34,043 bases of DNA from contig MGOU01000002.1 of NCBI GenBank assembly GCA_001795385.1, forward strand, positions 12,333-46,375, written 5' to 3'. This stretch comes from Clostridiales bacterium GWD2_32_19. Its GTDB lineage: Bacteria; Bacillota; Clostridia; Lachnospirales; UBA12420. Positions 23,878 to 31,201 of this stretch are shown here, in pieces. Under the pieces are notes generated by a model. The model searched no databases, was not told where the DNA came from, and saw only the letters and a program-made list of their open reading frames with translations. Position 1 is the stretch's first letter. Each line of letters begins with the position of its first letter. The position numbers and the translations under genes are program-made.

Positions 23878-24588
23878 ATGATGAAGGGAAGTAAATATTT
23901 TGACTACACCGTGTCAAAGCATATTAAGGAAGCAATCGATATTAATATACAGCGACTTCCTCTTTATTCTGATTTAACAGGCGGAAGGTCTGAAAAAATT
24001 AGTAGTAGTTTAATTTTCTATGAGAAGATAGCTTGGGTAGTTTTCATATTTCTAGAACAGTTTGCAAGACCATATCATAGGAATGGAATTCCTATAATGT
24101 CAGAGGAAGTTGTATCTATGAAATCAATACCTAAGTTTAGTGATATTGGACATAAAGATACAGAGACATTTTTTATAGATTTCAAAAGGATAGATTCTAA
24201 AGATATAGGGTATAAGATTAGAACTGCATATAATAAAGATAGTTTTATAGGTGTGGCTGAAACAACTGAAGAAATTTTAATTAATTACAATGATTGTGTC
24301 AGGTACTATTGTCTTACTAGACATTTATTAGAGTCGATTGTAAGGGCTTCATATCTTGCTATCGAGTATGATGTATATGCAAAAGCTCGAAGGATAAAGT
24401 CACCAGCCTTGCTTTCATGGATATTTATAAATACTCTAATCTTAGCAATAGGCAAAGCTTCTAAAATCGACATGCTTGCGGAATCAATTCAAGCTGAAGG
24501 TGTACCTATACTTTATAATGATCTTCCTCATGTACCAGCTAAATCAAGCTTTTATGAGGTAAAAGAGAAGGAAACATGTCATTATTAA
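23878..24588 (+). CDS. Conserved-looking protein of unknown function
   Basis: About 236 residues; I do not recognise the family. It has no signal peptide; two moderately hydrophobic stretches are seen, near residues 40-60 (IAWVVFIFLEQF) and 175-195 (LLSWIFINTLILAIG), so it may be soluble or peripheral. The middle has an HKDTETFFIDFKRI segment and a helix-rich RYYCLTRHLLESIVRASYLA region, and the C-terminus carries IQAEGVPILYNDLPHVP. ATG 23878 (or 23881) is preferred to a GTG 9 nt earlier because AAAGGA at 23862-23867 is then at usable spacing. It stands alone between the lemA remnant and the VOC gene. Codon use matches its neighbours. Confidence 0.7.
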   Translation: MMKGSKYFDYTVSKHIKEAIDINIQRLPLYSDLTGGRSEKISSSLIFYEKIAWVVFIFLEQFARPYHRNGIPIMSEEVVSMKSIPKFSDIGHKDTETFFIDFKRIDSKDIGYKIRTAYNKDSFIGVAETTEEILINYNDCVRYYCLTRHLLESIVRASYLAIEYDVYAKARRIKSPALLSWIFINTLILAIGKASKIDMLAESIQAEGVPILYNDLPHVPAKSSFYEVKEKETCHY

Positions 24589-24702
24589 ATAAAATAATAG
24601 GTAAACCCAAAAGTATTTATAAAAAGTGTAAATACATATAATATCGATATTTATTTTGGTTAGTATATATAAGGATACATCCTAAAAGCGAGGAGGTGAC
24701 CT

Positions 24703-25098
24703 ATGAAAAAGATTATTCCCAATATCAATTTTAAAAATTGTAAAGAGGCTTTAGATTATTACAAGGAAATATTTGGTGGAGAAATAAAAAATCTTCAGAA
24801 ATCAGACAATACACCTGGTTTTGAAGGACAAGAAGGAAAAATAATACATGTAGAACTTCATATTAACGATCAATGTATATTATATCTGGTGGATGCAATG
24901 GGTGATAGTGCAGAAAGTGGTAATATGGACTTGATACTTGAATTAGATAGTGAAGAAGAAATAAATAAACTATACAAAGCTTTGAGTAAGGATGGCACTA
25001 TAAAATTTGAGTTACAGAAGACATTTTGGGGAGCTCAACATGCAATAATTACTGATTGCTTCGGAGTTACATGGGGATTGAATTATATGCTACAATGA
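24703..25098 (+). CDS. VOC-superfamily (PhnB/glyoxalase-like) protein
   Basis: A 131-residue single-domain protein with the PhnB-type vicinal-oxygen-chelate pattern: an opening beta strand PNINFKNCKEALDYYKEIFG, a middle HVELHIND strand, and an end with DCFGVTWGLNYM. Homologues are dimeric metalloenzymes or resistance-type binding proteins with varied substrates. GCGAGGAGGTGA precedes ATG 24703. The gene ends in its own strong hairpin terminator. Despite the family name PhnB, there is no phosphonate locus nearby. The substrate cannot be inferred. Confidence 0.88.
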   Translation: MKKIIPNINFKNCKEALDYYKEIFGGEIKNLQKSDNTPGFEGQEGKIIHVELHINDQCILYLVDAMGDSAESGNMDLILELDSEEEINKLYKALSKDGTIKFELQKTFWGAQHAIITDCFGVTWGLNYMLQ

Positions 25099-25099
25099 A

Positions 25100-25150
25100 T
25101 AAAAGATAGTATTAACTTATTCTGAATAAGTTAATACTATCTTTTATTTT
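25100..25150 (+). terminator. Intrinsic terminator of the VOC gene
   Basis: A perfect 22-bp stem (25100-25121 with 25125-25146) with a CTG loop, then TTTTC. A-rich on the far side, so it could act on both strands. Confidence 0.85.
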
Positions 25151-25184
25151 CAGTTTATATTTTGAAATTTGTTTAGGTTTTAGA

Positions 25185-25211
25185 TTCTCCCCTGAGAAGG
25201 GGAAGGAACCA
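25185..25211 (+). repeat. Truncated relative of the 9889-9980 repeat
   Basis: TTCTCCCCTGAGAAGGGGAAGG resembles the left end of the 9889-9980 element, and both follow a TTTTATATTC- or TTTTAGATTC-like lead. Only one end is present. The rest of the gap to gerA shows no clear sigma-G-type promoter. Confidence 0.35.
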
Positions 25212-25282
25212 AAATACAAGTATTAATCTGATTTTAAATTATAATTTGTTAGTTATTGTAAATAATAGTTTTAGGTGATGAT

Positions 25283-26830
25283 ATGTTTGGATTGTTTAAT
25301 AAAAGAGATCCTATAAAGGAAACAGAAAAAGATGATAAACCGCCAAGTATTAATAAATTAACAGGAATACTTGAAGAAGATATAAAGCTGTTTAGTAATA
25401 TTTTCTCAAATAATGATACTTTAATAATTAGAAAATTTCAAAATAAATATTTAGATTCAGCTAAGTGCTGTGTTATATATATTGAAGGTATGGTAAAGAA
25501 TGAAATACTTAATGAAAATATTATTAAGCCTATATTGTCTAACAATTTAGGAGAAGAAATATCAAATAAGAATCTACTTGAAGAACTACAATATAAGGTT
25601 ATCGTATCAAATAATGTAAAAAAGTCCTCTGATATTGATGAAATTGTAAACTCAGTAATATATGGAGATACAATATTCTTGCTTGATGGATATGACAAAG
25701 TTTTAATAATTAATTCTAAAGGTTGGGAGACTAGAGCAGTTGCGGAGCCAACATCCGAAAAGGTTATTCGCGGCCCTAGAGAGGGGTTTACAGAGTCCAT
25801 CAATATAAATTTATCACTGTTAAGGAGAAAAATTAAAAACCCTGATTTAAAGTTTAAATTTAAGGAAATAGGGGTTATGACTCATACGAAAACTTGTATA
25901 TGTTATATTGAAGGGTTGGTTTCTGACAAAATATTAAAAGAATTAAATAAGCGTTTAGATGATATTAAAATAGATGGGATACTTGATGCTGGGTATATTC
26001 AGGAGTTAATTAAAGACTCACCATATTCACCATTTGAAACGGTGGGAACTACTGAAAGACCGGATGTTCTAGCTGCAAAGCTACTTGAGGGACGTATTGG
26101 ACTTTTTATTGATGGGACACCTTTCGTTTTAACTGTTCCGTTTTTGATGATAGAATATTTTCAAGTTAATGAGGATTACTATAATAACTTTATATATGCA
26201 TCTATAAATAGGATATTAAGAATAACTGGAGGACTATTATCTATAAGTGTCCCAGCTATCTATATTTCACTTATCACATATAATCAAGAAATGATACCCA
26301 CTCCACTCATCTTAAGTATATCTGCTGCTAGGCAAGGTGTTCCATTCCCTACGGTTGTCGAGGCTCTTCTTATGCTTTTAGTATTTGAAATACTCAGGGA
26401 GGCAGGAACTAGAATGCCTGTACAAATTGGACAAGCTGTTAATATAGTAGGTGCATTGGTGTTAGGACAGGCAGCCGTTGAAGCTAAATTAGTAAGTGCT
26501 CCAATCGTCATAGTAACAGCTTTGACTGGTATTTCATCACTACTTATTGTAAACTTAATAGGTGCTTCTATAATAACGAGAACTATATTTTTGCTTCTTG
26601 CGTCAATAATGGGTATGTATGGGTATATTTTTGGAGTTGTAGGGTTAGTTATATATCTTATGAGTATGCGTTCATTCGGTGTTCCGTATATGTTAAATAT
26701 TATTTCATTTGATGAAGAGGACATAAAAGATACTATAATAAGAGCACCATGGTGGGAAATGAATTTCAGAACAAAACTAATTGTTGATAAAAACTATGTT
26801 AGACAGCCTAAAAAAAGTAGAGGTAAATGA
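25283..26830 (+). CDS. gerA: Spore germination receptor A subunit
   Basis: A 515-residue GerA-family protein. The first about 290 residues are a soluble two-lobed domain, with RGPREGFTESININ and the GTTERPDVLAAKLLEGRIGL segment typical of the family. Then several membrane helices follow (about 310-480), including the PFPTVVEALLM and PVQIGQAVNIVGALVLG segments. GerA, GerB and GerC subunits form nutrient-sensing receptors in the spore inner membrane. ATG 25283 is placed after AGGTGATG. The stop lies 1 nt before the gerC start. The nutrient specificity cannot be read from sequence. Confidence 0.95.
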   Translation: MFGLFNKRDPIKETEKDDKPPSINKLTGILEEDIKLFSNIFSNNDTLIIRKFQNKYLDSAKCCVIYIEGMVKNEILNENIIKPILSNNLGEEISNKNLLEELQYKVIVSNNVKKSSDIDEIVNSVIYGDTIFLLDGYDKVLIINSKGWETRAVAEPTSEKVIRGPREGFTESININLSLLRRKIKNPDLKFKFKEIGVMTHTKTCICYIEGLVSDKILKELNKRLDDIKIDGILDAGYIQELIKDSPYSPFETVGTTERPDVLAAKLLEGRIGLFIDGTPFVLTVPFLMIEYFQVNEDYYNNFIYASINRILRITGGLLSISVPAIYISLITYNQEMIPTPLILSISAARQGVPFPTVVEALLMLLVFEILREAGTRMPVQIGQAVNIVGALVLGQAAVEAKLVSAPIVIVTALTGISSLLIVNLIGASIITRTIFLLLASIMGMYGYIFGVVGLVIYLMSMRSFGVPYMLNIISFDEEDIKDTIIRAPWWEMNFRTKLIVDKNYVRQPKKSRGK

Positions 26831-26831
26831 A

Positions 26832-27989
26832 ATGATGAGACTTTTTAAAATAGTCCTGATATCCTTTTTTATTTCAGTTCACATGGTTTTGTTATCTGGT
26901 TGTTGGAATTACAGAGAGGTAGAAAAAATGTCCGTTGTGGCTGGTGTAGCTATAGATAAAGGTGATGATAATCAATATAGTATGACTGTAGAAATAGTGG
27001 AAGCTAAAGGCGGTCAGGAACATAAAATAACTCCAAAGGTCATAACAATGACTGGTAACACCTTATTTGATACGATTAGAAATACTATATCAGTATCTGG
27101 TAAAAGATTATATTGGAGTCATACAAAGGTATTAATTTTAAGCAAGAATATAGCAGAAGACGATATGGTAAAAATACTAGATTGGTATAATAGAGATGCA
27201 GAGACGAGAGCTGATATGCATATTTTAGTTTCTAAGGAGAAAACAGCAAAGGAAATAATTGAAAGTAAGGCAAAAACCAATGAAGTTGTCTCATTTGAGA
27301 TTGATGATATATTAGAGAATGAAAAAAGTCTATCAAAATCACCAAATATTGCAATATCAGATTTTATAGTTGATTTGGCGGCAGATGGAATCTCACCTAT
27401 AACATCAGCAATTGGACTTCAAAAAACAGATGAACAATCTTCACCAAAGGTTATGGGGACTGCCATTTTTGATAAAAATAAGTTTATGGATTTTTTGAGT
27501 AGTGATGAAACGAAAATATTACTTTTCATTAAAGACATGGTAGAAGGTGGAGTTCTTGTTCAAGAACAAAAGAATAAGAGCGGTGTCACAAAAATAACAT
27601 TAGAAATTATTAAAAGCAAGACCAAAATTGAACCTATATTTAGTGATGATAATGTGAATATAAAAATTAATATTGAAACAACAGTAGCAATTGATGAGAT
27701 ACAGGGGAAGGAAAATTATATGGAGGAGGGAAATAATATGAAATTGCAAAAGGATGTAGAAAAGAATATGAATATTAGAATAAAGAACTTAGTAAAAAAA
27801 GTACAGTCCAAATATAACACTGACATATTTGGATTTGGAAAGAAAATAAAAGAGAATTTACCGGATGAGTGGAAAAAATTAGAGTCAAAGTGGAAGAAGA
27901 AATTTAAAAATTTAGAAGTTACTGTTGACACTAAAATTAATATAAAAAATAGTGCAGCATTATATAAAACTCTTCCAGTTGGTGATTAG
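26832..27989 (+). CDS. gerC: Spore germination lipoprotein, Ger(x)C family
   Basis: A 385-residue lipoprotein. The start is ATG 26832, with AGAGGT upstream, not the earlier in-frame codon inside gerA. The signal peptide ends in the lipobox LLSGC, with lipidated C24 followed by WNYREVE, the typical Ger(x)C opening. Three-domain Ger(x)C features include VAGVAIDKG, GKRLYWSHTKVLILS, and the C-terminal DIFGFGKKIKENLPDEWK. It is anchored on the outer face of the spore inner membrane with the A and B subunits. One base separates it from gerA and three from the small gene that follows. Confidence 0.94.
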   Translation: MMRLFKIVLISFFISVHMVLLSGCWNYREVEKMSVVAGVAIDKGDDNQYSMTVEIVEAKGGQEHKITPKVITMTGNTLFDTIRNTISVSGKRLYWSHTKVLILSKNIAEDDMVKILDWYNRDAETRADMHILVSKEKTAKEIIESKAKTNEVVSFEIDDILENEKSLSKSPNIAISDFIVDLAADGISPITSAIGLQKTDEQSSPKVMGTAIFDKNKFMDFLSSDETKILLFIKDMVEGGVLVQEQKNKSGVTKITLEIIKSKTKIEPIFSDDNVNIKINIETTVAIDEIQGKENYMEEGNNMKLQKDVEKNMNIRIKNLVKKVQSKYNTDIFGFGKKIKENLPDEWKKLESKWKKKFKNLEVTVDTKINIKNSAALYKTLPVGD

Positions 27990-27992
27990 AAT

Positions 27993-28202
27993 ATGATTGT
28001 AGCAGTAGTTTTGGTATATGCATTAGTGATATTTATACAACTAGTTCCTGTATATAAAAATAACAATCGACGTGATTTTTGGGTCAATTTGACTATAACT
28101 ATAATATCTTTTATAATTGCTATATTATTAAGTTTGAATATTAAAATATCTAGTCCGTCAGATTCTATAAAAGATATCATAATAGCTCTTTTGGGAAAGT
28201 AG
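27993..28202 (+). CDS. Small two-helix germination receptor D-type subunit
   Basis: A 69-residue protein with two membrane helices (about residues 2-20 and 33-50) joined by a short basic loop (KNNNRRDFW). Small genes of this shape sit in many gerA-type operons of spore formers and are called D subunits; they modulate receptor function. It lies between gerC and gerB with 3 and 7 nt gaps, so it belongs to the operon. It is identified by size, topology and position, not by catalytic motif. Confidence 0.82.
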   Translation: MIVAVVLVYALVIFIQLVPVYKNNNRRDFWVNLTITIISFIIAILLSLNIKISSPSDSIKDIIIALLGK

Positions 28203-28209
28203 GAATTGT

Positions 28210-29316
28210 ATGAATAAGGAGATTATAACTAGTAAACAGGCGATTTGTATTATGATTTTTTTTATAACAGGAACTTCTTTACTAATTGGTACAGCAGGTG
28301 TGGCAAAAAGAGATTGTTGGATATCTATTATTTTAGGAATTATTATGGCAGTTCCATTTGTTATCATATATGCAAGAATATTAACGCTTTTTAGGGGTAA
28401 AGATATTTATGAGATAGTACAAATGGTTTTTGGAAAGATTTTTGGTAAGATAATAGCAATACTTTATATATGGTATGCATTTCATTTGGGTGCTTTGGTT
28501 TTAAGAAATTTTGGAGAATTTATAAATGTTGTTGCAATGCCAGAAACTCCAATGCTTGTTCCTATGTTTATGATAGGAGTATTATGTATCATGGTAGTTA
28601 GTGGTGGTGTTGAAATTATAGGAAGAACTTCGAAGTTCTTCTTCCCTATTATAGTAGCAGTACTAGTTTTAGTAAATCTATTGGGTATTACAGAATTGAA
28701 TTTTGATAATATTAAGCCCATTTTGTACGATGGATTTTTGCCAGTATTTAAAGGTGCTTTTTCTGCGTTTTCGTTCCCTTTTGCTGAGACAGTTTTGTTT
28801 ACAACCATTCTTTTTGCTTTACAACCTAAAAAGTCAGTCTACAATGTTTACTTATGGGGGTTATTAATTGGTGGGATTATTATATTAATCATTTGTATTA
28901 GGAATATATTGGTTTTAGGTCCAGATATTGCAGAAATTCTATATTTTCCTTCTCATGTAGCAGTGGGTAGAATAGAAATAGGTGACTTTATACAACGGAT
29001 TGAAGTTACTGTTTCTATAGTGCTTGTAGTAGGAACATTTATAAAAGCAAGTATTTGTTTGTATGCTGCATGTAAAGGTATAAGTAGTCTGTTTGGTATG
29101 AAAAATTATAGAAATATCGTACTCCAAACGGGATTACTAATGATCTATTTTTCCTCGTTTATATACGAGAGCACAATGCAAATGGAACATTGGGCTTTTG
29201 AAATATATTCATATTATGCTTTACCATTTCAAGTTATTTTACCAATAATAATTCTAATTGCAGCTGAGATAAAGGTAAGAAAGGGTGATTTTAAGATAAG
29301 TGAAAATAGAAGTTAA
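28210..29316 (+). CDS. gerB: Spore germination receptor B subunit (GerAB/amino acid permease fold)
   Basis: A 368-residue integral membrane protein with about ten helices of the APC-like germination B-subunit family. N-terminal KQAICIMIFFITGTSLLIG and the segment AGVAKRDCWISIILG are typical, as is the charged C-terminus. B subunits bind the nutrient germinant within the membrane. TTG/ATG context: ATG 28210 follows GTAGGAATTGT, a modest ribosome site, with translational coupling to the small gene. No terminator was clear after the stop. Confidence 0.93.
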   Translation: MNKEIITSKQAICIMIFFITGTSLLIGTAGVAKRDCWISIILGIIMAVPFVIIYARILTLFRGKDIYEIVQMVFGKIFGKIIAILYIWYAFHLGALVLRNFGEFINVVAMPETPMLVPMFMIGVLCIMVVSGGVEIIGRTSKFFFPIIVAVLVLVNLLGITELNFDNIKPILYDGFLPVFKGAFSAFSFPFAETVLFTTILFALQPKKSVYNVYLWGLLIGGIIILIICIRNILVLGPDIAEILYFPSHVAVGRIEIGDFIQRIEVTVSIVLVVGTFIKASICLYAACKGISSLFGMKNYRNIVLQTGLLMIYFSSFIYESTMQMEHWAFEIYSYYALPFQVILPIIILIAAEIKVRKGDFKISENRS

Positions 29317-29377
29317 TTATATTTCAAGTTGAAAGTCAAATAAAATAGTATAAATAGTAAAATATTTTTAAAATATG

Positions 29378-29405
29378 TTGATAAAATATAATAGTTTGGT
29401 ATAAT
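29378..29405 (+). promoter_or_regulatory. Promoter candidate for the stalk/MORN gene
   Basis: TTGATA (29378-29383) and TATAAT (29400-29405) are separated by 16 nt, about 50 nt before the start codon. Confidence 0.5.
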
Positions 29406-29454
29406 ATAATTTGTAAGATATAAGAAGTAAAAATAAAAAGGGAGATGGATACAA

Positions 29455-30759
29455 ATGAAAAAAAGATTGATTCTTTTAGTGAGTGTTTTATTGATGGTAT
29501 TTCAAGTGAATTATTCTTTGGCTGAGGATAATATAAAAATTAATATGTATGGAGAAGATTTATATATAAAAGATCAGGGACCTATATTATATAACGATAG
29601 AACCTTGGTACCAATTAGGGTAATATTTGAAAGGCTGGGTTTGGAAGTTTCGTGGGACGCAGATAAAAGAGTAGTTACTGGAAAAAAAGAAGGACTAGAA
29701 ATTTATTTACAAGTTGACTCTAATATTTCGAAGCTGAATAAAAAGGAAGTAATTTTAGATGCTCCCGCTAGTATAATAAATGATAGAGTTATGGTACCTT
29801 TAAGATTTATTGCTGAAAGCTGCGATAAAGATGTAGAATGGGATCAAGATAATAAAACAGTAAGAATAAAAGAAAAAGCTCAGGTAACAACAGCAGAAGA
29901 ATTTTTAAATGCAATTGAATCAAATAAAAATATATATTTAGCTAATAATATTGATATAAGTGAAGTAATGGAAAAAAGTGAAACCTATGATCTAAAGCAT
30001 ACAATTTTGAATAATAATGTAGAATATGATGGAGAAAATGTAGTAATCACTAACATCGAAAATTTATCAATAATAGGTATCGATAGTGCAAAGAAAGTTC
30101 AAATAAGTATTTCTAAAGAATATTTAAATAATGTAATGTTTTTCGAAAATTGTGAAAATCTAAAACTTGAGAATTTAGAAATCGTTGATAAAAAAACAAA
30201 AGATCAAAAGATAGGTATAATAAAAATTGAAAGTTGTTATCGAATAAATACAAATAATTTAAACTCTTTTTTTACTACTAATACTAATACACTTGAAAGT
30301 GGTGAAATAATAGTAAAAACACAATCTATAAGTAATAATAAACTAGATGGTGAAACAAAAATATATTACAAAAATGGAAACTTGATGTGTGAAGCAATAT
30401 ATAAAGATGGATATCCTGAAGGATTGATAATCCTATACTATGAAAGTGGCATTAAAGCGGTAAAAGCTGAAGTAACAAAAGGTGATTACGGGATAAAACC
30501 AATAGGAGGAAGAGTAATTTATTATTATAATAATGGAAATGTTATGATAAATGTTAAGGTAGGAGATGATTTTAACTTCGCTGAAGGAGAAGTATATAAT
30601 GAGAAAGGAACATTACTATATAATGGAAAATTTGAAAATGGTAAACCTATAAGTATGACAGACGAAGAATGGAGTAAATTAGGACAAATATTTACAGAAG
30701 GAATGGGTATTTACGAACCAGTATTAAACAATATATTTAATGGACATTTTGGAATATAA
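29455..30759 (+). CDS. Exported stalk-domain protein with beta-helix-like region and MORN repeats
   Basis: 434 residues. The signal peptide is about 1-23 (cleavage after SLA). A stalk domain at about 30-140 has paired YNDRTLVPIRVIF and INDRVMVPLRFIA segments. Residues about 143-270 repeat short hydrophobic strands with Asn ladders (LKLENLEIV), as in right-handed beta helices. Residues about 295-410 carry MORN-2/YwqK-type repeats (GETKIYYKNGNL, then GLIILYYESG, then GGRVIYYYNNGN, then GTLLYNGKFENG). Such modules are structural; no enzyme residues are visible. AAAGGGAGATGG precedes the ATG. It has a terminator downstream and is likely a surface or wall protein of unknown role. Confidence 0.85.
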   Translation: MKKRLILLVSVLLMVFQVNYSLAEDNIKINMYGEDLYIKDQGPILYNDRTLVPIRVIFERLGLEVSWDADKRVVTGKKEGLEIYLQVDSNISKLNKKEVILDAPASIINDRVMVPLRFIAESCDKDVEWDQDNKTVRIKEKAQVTTAEEFLNAIESNKNIYLANNIDISEVMEKSETYDLKHTILNNNVEYDGENVVITNIENLSIIGIDSAKKVQISISKEYLNNVMFFENCENLKLENLEIVDKKTKDQKIGIIKIESCYRINTNNLNSFFTTNTNTLESGEIIVKTQSISNNKLDGETKIYYKNGNLMCEAIYKDGYPEGLIILYYESGIKAVKAEVTKGDYGIKPIGGRVIYYYNNGNVMINVKVGDDFNFAEGEVYNEKGTLLYNGKFENGKPISMTDEEWSKLGQIFTEGMGIYEPVLNNIFNGHFGI

Positions 30760-30821
30760 ATTACATAATATATTTAGTGCAAACAAAATATGCAGATTAT
30801 GGTGGAGATAATATACAATAA

Positions 30822-30860
30822 TAATATAAGACAGCTTCAATTGCTGTCTTATATTATTTA
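30822..30860 (+). terminator. Intrinsic terminator of the stalk/MORN gene
   Basis: TAATATAAGACAGC (30822-30835) pairs exactly with 30843-30856 around TTCAATT; TTT follows. Confidence 0.7.
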
Positions 30861-30940
30861 CAGGTGAAGAGTTAAACTCAAAATATTTTGTTGAATATCT
30901 AGAAAATAAATATAAAGATTTATACAATTTAGAGGACTAA
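30857..30940 (+). pseudogene. Possible small gene remnant between two hairpins
   Basis: About 27 codons without a start codon, reading GEELNSKYFVEYLENKYKDL and ending at TAA 30938. The sequence is amphipathic and protein-like, and a terminator (30948-31003) follows at once, as after a real gene. In such AT-rich DNA it could be chance. Confidence 0.2.
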
Positions 30941-30947
30941 TTAGATC

Positions 30948-31005
30948 AAAAAGAGGTTATAAAGTTATAAGCAAAATGCTAAACTTTATAACCACTTTTT
31001 GATTT
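30948..31005 (+). terminator. Hairpin with T run
   Basis: The 19-nt arms (30948-30966 with 30982-31000) pair with a single mismatch around a 15-nt loop and end in TTTTT. From here to 31201 the sequence is AT-rich, with a TTGACA at 31069-31074 that lacks a good -10 at 17 nt. Confidence 0.65.
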
Positions 31006-31201
31006 GGAAACATGGGCTAGAAAGCAAACTTATCATTAGGAGAGTTAAACAAAGAATCCAAAAACCACTTGACAAAAAAACTTATTTTTAAAGTTTTTAA
31101 TATATATTTTTACAAATTATTTAAAAAACATATACAAAAACATAAATATTTGTTAAAATAACTTATGTGAAAATATTTTATATAGGGAGGAGTCTCGAAA
31201 T

